Assembly: GCF_020149765.1 (NCBI RefSeq)
Contig: NZ_CP083809.1
Location: forward strand, 1,116,001-1,180,000
Source: Pantoea agglomerans
GTDB lineage: Bacteria > Pseudomonadota > Gammaproteobacteria > Enterobacterales > Enterobacteriaceae
Length of the DNA stretch: 64,000 nucleotides
Direction of reading: 5' to 3'
Numbering within the stretch: the first letter of the stretch is position 1; every line of letters starts with the position of its first letter. Of the stretch, positions 36,501-42,841 are shown piece after piece. The notes below the pieces were generated by a model that saw only the letters and a list, made by a program, of their open reading frames with translations, made no database searches and was not told where the DNA came from. A program made the translations under genes and the position numbers.

Positions 36501-37283
36501 ATGACTGTTCAAAACGAAGGTCTGGCTGGAAGCGAGAGCGTGGTGCAGGAACGTTCTGAAGCGGACGGCGTTTATGCCTCCCTGTTTAGAAAGATCAATT
36601 TAAACCCGGTTTCTCAACTGAGCGCGCTGGATATCTGGCAGGACAACCAGGCGATGTCGGATGCCACGGCGGATGAGCGTCTTACCGCCGGCATGCAGGT
36701 GTTTCTGGAGTGCCTGAGCAAAGCGGGAGCAAGGGTTGACAAGCTCGACAAATCTCTGATTGATCACCATATTTCCGAGCTGGATCGCCAGATTAGCCGC
36801 CAGCTCGATGCGGTGATGCACCATGAAGATTTTCAGGCGGTAGAGTCCCTCTGGCGCGGGGTGAAATCGCTGGTGGATAAAACCGATTTCCGCCAGAACG
36901 TAAAAATCGAGCTGCTGGATATGTCGAAAGACGATCTGCGCCGCGACTTTGAGGACAGCCCGGAGATTATCCAGAGCGGTCTCTATCTGCAGACCTACGT
37001 CGCCGAATATGACACTCCGGGTGGAGAGCCGATTGCCGCGCTGATTTCCGCCTACGAATTTGACGCCTCGGCGCAGGACGTTGCCCTGCTGCGCAATATT
37101 TCAAAAGTCTCTGCCGCCGCGCATATGCCGTTTATCGGCTCGGCCGGCCCGAAATTCTTCCTGAAAGAGAGCATGGAAGAGGTGGCGGCCATCAAGGATA
37201 TCGGCAACTACTTCGACCGCGCCGAATATATCAAGTGGAAATCTTCCGCAACACCGAACTGTGATATTAACCTTTTGATTTAA
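36501..37283 (+). pseudogene. tssC: tssC (VipB/ImpC sheath large subunit), truncated by prophage insertion
   Basis: About 245 residues match the N-terminal half of TssC (family length about 500): TAGMQVFLECLSKAG, then LDRQISRQLDAVMHHEDFQA, VESLWRGVKSLVDKTDFR, FIGSAGPKFF and the end EYIKWKS. The following DNA still reads like tssC for about 16 bases but shifted by one base, then ends in unrelated codons and TAA at 37283. The ATG at 36501 is chosen because AGAGGA lies 7 nt upstream. The missing half should lie beyond the right end of the prophage. The strain is therefore predicted T6SS-sheath negative while lysogenic. Confidence 0.9.
37239..37260. other. Predicted attL (left prophage-host junction in tssC)
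   Basis: Host tssC reads correctly up to AAGTGGAAATC; then TTCCGCAACACCGAA still resembles tssC codons (Phe-Arg-Asn-Thr-Glu) but out of frame by one base. This is what is expected when a phage att core imitates the host target. The sequence beyond 37260 is not tssC. Exact core limits need attR, which is outside the window. Confidence 0.6.
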
Positions 37284-37356
37284 ATGCCTTGCAACGTGCT
37301 TACGCTCAGACTGTGCCCACAGTTATGCCCACAGAAAACGTGCCCGCCGGTACGCA

Positions 37357-37545
37357 TCAGTTCCGGGAAAATGACTGCTTCCAGAGCTGGTATTCCCTGT
37401 ACTCCCACCGGGACGCGCGACCAAATTTTCTGGGCGGTGGCAGCTTGCCCTGCTGGATTTGTTTGTAGAAGTAGCGATCGGTAAAGCCAGAGTCGCGTAC
37501 CATGAATTTCATGTCAATAAGTGAATCATCACGAAGTTCCATCAT
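37357..37545 (-). CDS. AlpA/excisionase-type DNA-binding protein
   Basis: The ATG at 37545, with AGGGG 4 nt before the tandem ATGATG, gives 62 residues; the longer frame adds 12 unrelated ones. The protein has the AlpA-like winged helix: MKFMVRDSGFTDRYFYKQIQ, then PPPRKFGRASRWEYREYQ. Such proteins act as excisionases or activate integrase genes. It is the last leftward gene before attL, the place of xis in lambda. No tyrosine integrase gene lies between it and attL; direct repeats TGCCCACAG at 37314 and 37324 nearby could be arm-type integrase or Xis sites. Confidence 0.7.
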   Translation of the reverse strand: MMELRDDSLIDMKFMVRDSGFTDRYFYKQIQQGKLPPPRKFGRASRWEYREYQLWKQSFSRN

Positions 37546-37645
37546 TTTTCCCCTGGGATTAAGCCTGCTCAGGCTGTTCATGATTGACCAGGCGCAGCCG
37601 GAAACATCTTCAGCTGCTGGCGGAGCCTGGCGTTGACTCTCTTCT

Positions 37646-37894
37646 TCAGCGGGATGCGGTATATTGTGAAGAGGGATGCAGCACAGAGAGGGCTTCCGCC
37701 AGCGCCTCGTTCATGAAAGAGGCCGGGCCCGTAATCGTCGTGCGCAGACGGAGCATCCCCGTCGTTTCCACCACCGCGCCCGGAACAACGCTGAGTGCTG
37801 CACTGACCACCCGGACCAGGCGCGGGAGGCGGAACAGAGAGGCCGTCAGGATCAGAGAGGCCTGTTTACTGTCCTGCTGACAGATGATTTTCAT
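37646..37894 (-). CDS. Hypothetical prophage left-arm protein
   Basis: The ATG at 37894, with CAGGAG 7 nt upstream, gives 82 residues beginning MKIICQQDSKQASLILTASL. It has a hydrophobic middle (VVSAALSVVPGAVVE) that may be a membrane helix. No family recognised. It is part of the leftward operon of tiny genes driven from pL. Confidence 0.5.
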   Translation of the reverse strand: MKIICQQDSKQASLILTASLFRLPRLVRVVSAALSVVPGAVVETTGMLRLRTTITGPASFMNEALAEALSVLHPSSQYTASR

Positions 37895-37913
37895 GGTGTC
37901 TCCTGAATATGCG

Positions 37914-38075
37914 TTAGCCGGGAATACCGGCAAGATAAGCCACAACGATCACCAGGGCGGACAGGGCAAGCGAGCCTGCTGTCAGGCCGGCGCCTGCGAT
38001 CGCAGAGAGAGTAAAAATCCAGACAAGCGCACGTAATACCGGGCGCTTTCTGGTGCGGTCAGAATGGTTATTCAT
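37914..38075 (-). CDS. 53-residue prophage membrane protein
   Basis: The ATG at 38075 opens a 53-residue peptide with a basic start (MNNHSDRTRKRPVLRALVWI) and two hydrophobic helices rich in Ala, Gly and Leu. The gap to the next gene is 20 bp. The strong positive-inside bias and two helices make it a real inner-membrane protein candidate. Function unknown; small left-arm membrane proteins in lambdoids can act in superinfection exclusion. Confidence 0.55.
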   Translation of the reverse strand: MNNHSDRTRKRPVLRALVWIFTLSAIAGAGLTAGSLALSALVIVVAYLAGIPG

Positions 38076-38288
38076 GAAAAGTTCCGGGCATATAAAATCA
38101 GATCCCTGCGCGGCGACGGACGTATGGCGCGACTGACGTCACAGAGCATCTGTTATGGCCAGTTGTCAGTCGTCGCGAAGGGAGAGGGAATAACTTACAA
38201 GCTGCCGGCCAGCCGGATGAGTATGCCCGGTGCGGGCGGCAAAACCGGTAACGTGGGCGTCGTTATCCGTGATGAGCGGGAGCCTGCA

Positions 38289-38555
38289 TCAGGAATGCCG
38301 TTCATCGCTGCCTTCTTTTGCACAAGAAGACTCGTCGCGTCCTGAAGCCACAGTCGGGATCCGTTCATCCATGGCCTGACAGAAACCGGCACGTTTTTCT
38401 GCCCAGTTCTGATTGGCTGCCCGGCAGGCACAACCGGCCGCTTCCTTCCACATTTTCGCGGCAAGCGCATAGTTACCGTCTCTTTCAACCCTCGCCGCGT
38501 CAGAAGCAGTAAGGGAATACCGGCTGACGCGCTGGCCGTAAACAGGGGATTTCAT
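38289..38555 (-). CDS. ANR-family regulator-like protein
   Basis: The 88-residue protein has the compact helical ANR pattern: ASDAARVERDGNYALAAKMW then EAA, ANQNWAEKRAGFC (spacing A-x-E-x-x-GNY-x-x-A-x-x-W ... WA-x-R-x-x-FC). ANR proteins bind AraC-type virulence activators and blunt them, and prophage copies are common. AAGGAG lies 8 nt before the ATG. The target here is unknown. It is part of the pL operon. Confidence 0.65.
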   Translation of the reverse strand: MKSPVYGQRVSRYSLTASDAARVERDGNYALAAKMWKEAAGCACRAANQNWAEKRAGFCQAMDERIPTVASGRDESSCAKEGSDERHS

Positions 38556-38622
38556 TCTTTTCTCCTTTCTGTGTCACCCACGCCGGACCTGAACGTTTCG
38601 GCCGGCGTGAGCAGGCGGCATA

Positions 38623-38889
38623 TCAGGGCATCCACCTCATCGCTTTCAGATGGCGGATGGCGTTCAGCTCAGCAGTGATCAGGCTGTCCACCAGCCGGGC
38701 GTAAGCCTCCTCAGCGTCTTTGCTGTAAAGCGTGCAGACAATGCCTGACGGCAGGTAAGGGGAGACAAACTGATGGAGCTTTTCAGGGAAGAGCGACGCA
38801 AGCTCTTCCCGCAGCGCCTTCATTTCATCCTCTGCAGCCTCAGCGTTCCGCTGTTCCTGACGTCGTCCTGGGCGGGAGAAACAGATCAT
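38623..38889 (-). CDS. Hypothetical prophage protein
   Basis: 88 residues, helical, with a charged N-terminal coiled-coil-like part (RNAEAAEDEMKALREELASL) and a C-terminal VDSLITAELNAIRHLK helix. The start overlaps the stop of the upstream gene by 4 bp (ATGA), so it is translationally coupled. No family recognised. Confidence 0.55.
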   Translation of the reverse strand: MICFSRPGRRQEQRNAEAAEDEMKALREELASLFPEKLHQFVSPYLPSGIVCTLYSKDAEEAYARLVDSLITAELNAIRHLKAMRWMP

Positions 38890-39095
38890 GGCTGGCCCTC
38901 CTGAAGCAAAATTTCAACAACATGGTCAAAGGCAATCTGTAACAGCGGCAGCGGTGGCTGAGGTGGAAGGGCTGGCGGCGGCTGGGATGAAAAGCTGGCG
39001 CCGGTGACGATATTTTCCGGTGCAAACTCGATATTGCGGATGGCGTTAAAAGGGCGAGCAAAAGCGGCATCGCCCCTGATGTGTGACTGCATCAT
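38886..39095 (-). CDS. Hypothetical prophage protein with proline-rich centre
   Basis: 69 residues. It starts MMQSHIRGDAAFARPFNAIR, followed by a run of eight prolines within PPPALPPQPPLP and a short helical tail (LLQIAFDHVVEILLQEG). It is coupled to the next gene by a 4 bp overlap. No family recognised. Confidence 0.5.
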   Translation of the reverse strand: MMQSHIRGDAAFARPFNAIRNIEFAPENIVTGASFSSQPPPALPPQPPLPLLQIAFDHVVEILLQEGQP

Positions 39096-39124
39096 GGGAA
39101 ATGTTCCTCTGTCAGGCTGGGGGA

Positions 39125-39334
39125 TTAAATCTGGTTGTTGTAGTCGGCATGGCTGAGCAACTCCCAGTGCCGACCGTTGTCTCGTGAAAGCAGGCGCCAG
39201 TGCGGCGTAACGCGGAGTGTCAGGTACCCGTCACGCCAGGTTCGTCTGGCGTGAATATGTCCAGCGCGCCACTGTCTGATTTGCTGTTGCGCGCGCCGGG
39301 TTATCCTGTCGGGTGCATGAGGCTTGGACATCAC
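39125..39334 (-). CDS. Small basic prophage protein
   Basis: 69 residues, very basic in the first half (RITRRAQQQIRQWRAGHIHA) with a beta-rich end (LTLRVTPHWRLLSRD, WELLSHADY). The size and charge suggest nucleic-acid or ParE-fold-like binding, but no family is assigned. The ATG overlaps the upstream stop by 4 bp. Confidence 0.5.
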   Translation of the reverse strand: MMSKPHAPDRITRRAQQQIRQWRAGHIHARRTWRDGYLTLRVTPHWRLLSRDNGRHWELLSHADYNNQI

Positions 39335-39480
39335 GGCTGCCTCATTTCAGCGGCGCAGGCAGCGGCGAGCTTCTGCACAAACACCCAGACAATGCCTTCC
39401 ATGAAGCTGACAAACTGCCGGCTTCGGTTTAATACGCTGGCGGTAAAGATGTACCGGCCATGACGGATCTGAATAACCAC
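39331..39480 (-). CDS. 49-residue prophage protein, GTG start
   Basis: GTG at 39480 with GGAGG 6-10 nt upstream is preferred, because a start farther upstream would lie in a terminator hairpin. The sequence begins with VIQIRHGRYIFTASVLNRSR and ends in a helix (VWVFVQKLAAACAAEMRQ). It is coupled to the next gene by a 4 bp overlap. Function unknown. Confidence 0.5.
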   Translation of the reverse strand: MVIQIRHGRYIFTASVLNRSRQFVSFMEGIVWVFVQKLAAACAAEMRQP

Positions 39481-39498
39481 AGGGGCCTCCTTCAGGCA

Positions 39499-39524
39499 TA
39501 AAAAAACCGCCACAGCGGGCGGTT
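39499..39524 (-). terminator. Intra-operon terminator in the left arm
   Basis: On the minus strand AACCGCC-CGCTGT-GGCGGTT is followed by a run of T. It stands between two left-arm genes, where N-type antitermination would be needed to read through. Confidence 0.8.
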
Positions 39525-39549
39525 GGATTCAGGACTGCCATTGAAAGCT

Positions 39550-39822
39550 TCACGGTTGCAGGTCTGCCTCATCCTCTTCAGAGTCGGTGCAGCAGCAGCA
39601 GGTGGGACGCAGGTCAGGATGAATACTGAAAATCGGGCTGACGATGGCATGATCCATCTCTTCCAGTAAATTCATTAGGGCCGTACGATAAGCGTCAGCC
39701 TCTTCTTTGCTGATTTTTCCTTCCTGTGAGCAGGCATCAGTCATGTCCATTGATGCATACAGTTTTTCAGCCACATCGAAAAGTGTGTCGATGACGTTTT
39801 CTGCAACTTCACGGTTTTGCAT
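39550..39822 (-). CDS. Hypothetical acidic prophage protein with CCCC motif
   Basis: 90 residues, mostly helical and acidic (NVIDTLFDVAEKLYASMD, then KEEADAYRTALMNLLEEMD). Near the C-terminus the motif TCCCCTDSEEDEAD has four adjacent cysteines in an acidic setting, which could bind a metal. GGAGGT lies 5-10 nt before the ATG. No family recognised. Confidence 0.55.
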   Translation of the reverse strand: MQNREVAENVIDTLFDVAEKLYASMDMTDACSQEGKISKEEADAYRTALMNLLEEMDHAIVSPIFSIHPDLRPTCCCCTDSEEDEADLQP

Positions 39823-39877
39823 AGTGACCTCCGGGTCAGATGAATGCCCTGTCGGGCGGGGTTAACGTAACGACGTT

Positions 39878-40096
39878 TCAAAACTCATGGGCGCCATATT
39901 CATTGACGACGACGATGCGTGTAGTTCTCATGAAATCAGCGATTTCATCGCCTACATTCTGCCAGTGCGCCAGTGCCAGAAGCACATCACTGCGGCTCTG
40001 GCAGTGGCAGGCACCCACATATGCCTGCACATGAACAAGGGCGAGGCGCTGCATTTCTTTCTGAGTCAGGACAGATGACGATTTGTCTTTTTGCAT
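39878..40096 (-). CDS. Hypothetical prophage left-arm protein
   Basis: 72 residues, beginning MQKDKSSSVLTQKEMQRLAL, helical, with two cysteine/histidine pairs only by chance spacing (GACHCQ). It has TCCGG-type spacing upstream rather than a strong ribosome site. It follows a terminator-like hairpin. Family unknown. Confidence 0.5.
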   Translation of the reverse strand: MQKDKSSSVLTQKEMQRLALVHVQAYVGACHCQSRSDVLLALAHWQNVGDEIADFMRTTRIVVVNEYGAHEF

Positions 40097-40120
40097 TGGA
40101 TTCTCCGGATTTAGACGTAA

Positions 40121-40143
40121 AAAAACCGCCTCAGTGGACGGTG
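40121..40143 (-). terminator. Second intra-operon terminator in the left arm
   Basis: On the minus strand ACCGTCC-ACTG-AGGCGGT is followed by seven T residues, just upstream of the 39878-40096 gene. It resembles the 39499 hairpin and, like it, would need antitermination. Confidence 0.7.
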
Positions 40144-40309
40144 CGTATGCCTGCTTTTAACAGCATCAGGCGAGATGGTATCCTCCTATTAACCATGGGT
40201 ATAAAGGGGAATTACTATGTCCAAATGAAACTACATAATTGATTAATAATTGCTACGGTGTTTGCGCGCTGATAGATATGTTGAAAGTCATTACATATTG
40301 GAGAATGTT

Positions 40310-41005
40310 TTGGAAATAGATAAATTAAACACTTTTCTGGCAACAGCTCTGGGTGGCTTAATGCTTAAATGGTTGGTAAGCACTATTAAAGCCTTTTGGA
40401 ACTGGGTGCATAAAGTTTATCCCGAAGAAAATTTTCTTGTAGATGAGCTTGGGATTAACGCCCCTCTAATCAGGTTTAGTTACTGTAAATACAAGAAAAA
40501 TATTAAGCCAAGGACAGCCAGGCAACTTTCTTCTCAAGTCAAAGGGGGAATAGCTATTGCCATTTTTTTCTTACTATCATTTATATGGATTGCGCATTTA
40601 TTCAGCAAGCTCCCTCTGGAGAGCATGGAGGTGACCATGCAATCAAGTCAAGATACAATATGGATTCGACCTGGGAAAGCTCAAAACCCTCAAGGTGCAC
40701 AAACCTGGAGTATCACCCCAGATATCTGTAAAGACATGAGTGAGCTTAATAAGATAAAAAGTATAAAGACATCTACAAAGGAAAGTGTTTGCGATTACAT
40801 GCTAATTCCTGAAAAGATGGAAAAGTTAAAAGATCTCAGTTCTAAGAACTACTTTTTTACTATCTTGCTAATTTCAGTCATTCTCCCGGCTTTGCTTTAT
40901 CTTGCGTCTGTAGGAGTTGCAATGGTTATTGATGTAAGTATAACTAAAAAAATATTTGAATATAATAAAAGGGAATTATCCAAAATCGCGTCTTATATAA
41001 CTTAG
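40310..41005 (+). CDS. AT-rich membrane protein of unknown function, possible DUF6216 type (phage moron)
   Basis: The frame is open from 40250. I choose TTG at 40310 because GGAG lies 7-8 nt upstream, giving 231 residues. Three hydrophobic segments are visible (residues about 8-28, 80-100 and 185-215) with a soluble loop of about 80 residues between the last two that holds two Cys (DICKDMSE, SVCDYML). The codon use is AT-rich, unlike the leftward genes it opposes. A lone plus-strand gene inside the pL operon is typical of lysogenic-conversion or exclusion morons. The family link is tentative. Confidence 0.5.
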   Translation: MEIDKLNTFLATALGGLMLKWLVSTIKAFWNWVHKVYPEENFLVDELGINAPLIRFSYCKYKKNIKPRTARQLSSQVKGGIAIAIFFLLSFIWIAHLFSKLPLESMEVTMQSSQDTIWIRPGKAQNPQGAQTWSITPDICKDMSELNKIKSIKTSTKESVCDYMLIPEKMEKLKDLSSKNYFFTILLISVILPALLYLASVGVAMVIDVSITKKIFEYNKRELSKIASYIT

Positions 41006-41104
41006 CGGCTCCTTTTTAATTTGAAGGTGGTGGAAAATGCATGATCTTACCATCTTCAATGATTTTTATGCGTTATGCTATTCAAATGAGAATATCTTTT
41101 TTAT

Positions 41105-41482
41105 TCAAACCAATGATATTGGTGTATGAATACGCCTCTGTTTCACATGGATTGTGCGTCCAGCTTCATTACCGATGCGCTGGTGTTGTGGCTTCGAACG
41201 GTATTCACTATAAGACGAAGCACCTTTCATAATCTGTTTGTGATACTCCGTTTCTGTCTCCACTGCCTTACTGACGCGATCGCTTGCTACTCGCCTGCAT
41301 TGGTTTTCCGCCCGGCTGAGTTCAGTACCCCGTGCTGGTGGTTCCCATCCCAGCTCAGAAGCCAGAATCTCTTCAATCTTGCGACACTCAATCGCCTCAA
41401 CCATGCGACACATATGTCGGCGTGTTCTGGCGTTGTCTTTCAACACAGGTTTAACAGATCTGCCATAGCTGATATTTGCCAT
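41105..41482 (-). CDS. N-type early antitermination protein
   Basis: 125 residues, basic. An arginine-rich segment NARTRRHMCRMVEAI near residues 17-31 fits boxB RNA binding. The C-terminal half contains ETEYHKQIMKGASSYSEYR and YRSKPQHQRIG, which follow lambda N (LAEYHKQIES, YSKPGERGI). N binds nut RNA and host Nus factors so that RNA polymerase reads through terminators of the left and right operons. It is the first leftward gene after pL and a nut-like site, exactly the lambda position. Confidence 0.8.
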   Translation of the reverse strand: MANISYGRSVKPVLKDNARTRRHMCRMVEAIECRKIEEILASELGWEPPARGTELSRAENQCRRVASDRVSKAVETETEYHKQIMKGASSYSEYRSKPQHQRIGNEAGRTIHVKQRRIHTPISLV

Positions 41483-41566
41483 ACTTCCCCCGCTAAGTTA
41501 CTGGCTGCACAGTCGCAACAATGCACTCAGTAACCTGAGGTCGGTGCGTTCTCGGCACCTGCCGTA

Positions 41567-41592
41567 GAGCTTCCTGCTCGTTGTTAAAGAGC
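41567..41592 (-). promoter_or_regulatory. Candidate nutL site (boxA and boxB)
   Basis: On the minus strand boxA GCTCTTTAACA (41592-41582) is followed by a boxB-like hairpin GAGC-AGGAA-GCTC (41579-41567) with a five-base loop. It lies between pL and the N gene. Confidence 0.7.
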
Positions 41593-41632
41593 CTATGTCA
41601 TGCAGGTTGATAGGATATCGCTGCTTAAAAAG

Positions 41633-41708
41633 ACTTTATCTTCATGATAAATTCGCGTCAATATCAAAATGATAAATATCACAAGTTGTGATTTATCTTT
41701 TTGATTTA
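41633..41708 (-). promoter_or_regulatory. pL promoter and OL operator cluster
   Basis: On the minus strand TTGACG (41661-41656), 17 bp, TAAAGT (41638-41633). Three operator-like sites with the pattern TTTATC-N5-GATAAA lie at 41635-41651 (perfect), 41660-41676 and 41692-41708 (imperfect). The first covers the -10 box, so repressor binding would block leftward transcription. Confidence 0.75.
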
Positions 41709-41782
41709 AAAATGTTTGGTTTAGCTCGAAACCTGCATGAGAAGGTTTCGAGAAAAGAGAACTTATGAAGGGGGGAGTGCGG

Positions 41783-42463
41783 TTAACTGACTTTATCGAG
41801 GCGTTCGAGGAAACGCGTATGCTTTAGTATTGCTGCAACATACTGGATTTTTTCAATCTCGTCTGGAGCCAGCGTGATTGGATGATGCTGGCTATTTACA
41901 CTTGTAAAAAGATAAGACCCATCTCGGGTTTTATTGAAAATTTTTATCATGTTACGCCCGTCCCTGGTCCTTACGAAAACTTCATCTCCGACCTGGACAG
42001 GAGTATTGGGTTCTATTACGACGAATTCACCTGATTGAATCCTTGGCCACATGCTATCGCCTTTCACTTTCAGCCCAAAAGCTTCCAGGTCCTTACTACA
42101 TATGCATAACCAGCCAGCGTGAAGCTCCATCATATCCACCGAGCCATCTGTGCCCAGTAAAGCCTCTCCTACCACTCGTACAAAGCCTTTAGCAGGTGCG
42201 CCTGCAATCTCAACCTCATCTTCCGGGATGTTGTCAGGATGAATGCTATCCAGCCATCCCGTAGGAAGCTTTAACGAACTTTCAATTCGGCGGGCAAGCC
42301 TGTCACCAATATTTCTAAATGCCTCATTGCCTAATACCTGGCTGAGCTGGGCGGGGTTCAGTCCACACTGCTCTGCAAAGCCAGCCTTAGTTGCATCGGT
42401 TTGCTGCAAATGTTCATTTAGAAGCTTTGACAGGTTGACCTTTCTGATCTCTTTGTTTTCCAT
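41783..42463 (-). CDS. CI-type phage repressor with S24 self-cleavage domain
   Basis: The ATG at 42463 gives 226 residues. The N-terminal HTH covers about residues 10-65 (TKAGFAEQCGLNPAQLSQVL). The C-terminal LexA-like peptidase has the nucleophile Ser in KVKGDSMWPRI (Ser137) and Lys in MIKIF (Lys174). A plausible cleavage dipeptide is Ala87-Gly88 in VEIAGAP. It should maintain lysogeny by binding the flanking operators, and RecA-stimulated cleavage after DNA damage should release the prophage. It is transcribed away from cro. Confidence 0.9.
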   Translation of the reverse strand: MENKEIRKVNLSKLLNEHLQQTDATKAGFAEQCGLNPAQLSQVLGNEAFRNIGDRLARRIESSLKLPTGWLDSIHPDNIPEDEVEIAGAPAKGFVRVVGEALLGTDGSVDMMELHAGWLCICSKDLEAFGLKVKGDSMWPRIQSGEFVVIEPNTPVQVGDEVFVRTRDGRNMIKIFNKTRDGSYLFTSVNSQHHPITLAPDEIEKIQYVAAILKHTRFLERLDKVS

Positions 42464-42481
42464 CTTTAAATTCTCACATGA

Positions 42482-42548
42482 TTTATCTGCATGATAAATG
42501 TTCAAAAAGATAAACTTGGTTGCTTGTAATTTATCTAATTGATAAAGT
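42482..42548 (+). promoter_or_regulatory. pR promoter and OR operator cluster
   Basis: TTGCTT (42520-42525), 17 bp, TAAAGT (42543-42548), the same -10 as pL. Operator-like sites TTTATC-N5-GATAAA lie at 42482-42498 and 42530-42546 (both perfect arms) with a half-matching site at 42498-42514. The right site covers the pR -10; the left ones would affect cI autoregulation. Confidence 0.75.
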
Positions 42549-42580
42549 CGCATCGGTTTTAAAGCAGAGGAGGGTAGCGG

Positions 42581-42802
42581 ATGAACAATGAACTTTTACG
42601 TTGGCGCAAAGATGCTAGCAAAGAAGAGTGGGCGCTATTAGCTGGTAAGGCAATGACGACCGTAGGCTATCTGGATCAGCTGGCTTACGGTTTCAGGAAG
42701 GCTTCTCCCTCAAAAGCTGTTCAGATTGAGAAGGCCTCAGCTGAATTCACCTCAAGGAAGCCGGTAACTAAAGAAAGTCTGGTGTTTGGTTCACGTGCCT
42801 AG
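42581..42802 (+). CDS. Cro/YdaS-like small DNA-binding protein
   Basis: The 73-residue protein has an HTH of the YdaS/Cro kind: WALLAGKAMTTVGYLDQLAY followed by GFRKASPSKAVQIEKAS. It is the first gene downstream of pR and divergent from the CI-type gene, so it takes the place of cro, turning down pL and pR after induction. GGAGG lies about 10 nt before the ATG. Confidence 0.8.
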   Translation: MNNELLRWRKDASKEEWALLAGKAMTTVGYLDQLAYGFRKASPSKAVQIEKASAEFTSRKPVTKESLVFGSRA

Positions 42803-42841
42803 CTGAGAAAAATCAAAGCACGGCTTTTAAACGGAGCTGTT

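Noticed and set aside
38064..38345. 93-codon plus-strand frame in the left arm
   Set aside because: It starts inside the 53-residue membrane gene and opposes the operon; the phrase ICYGQLSVVAKG recalls small prophage ORFs but there is no ribosome site.
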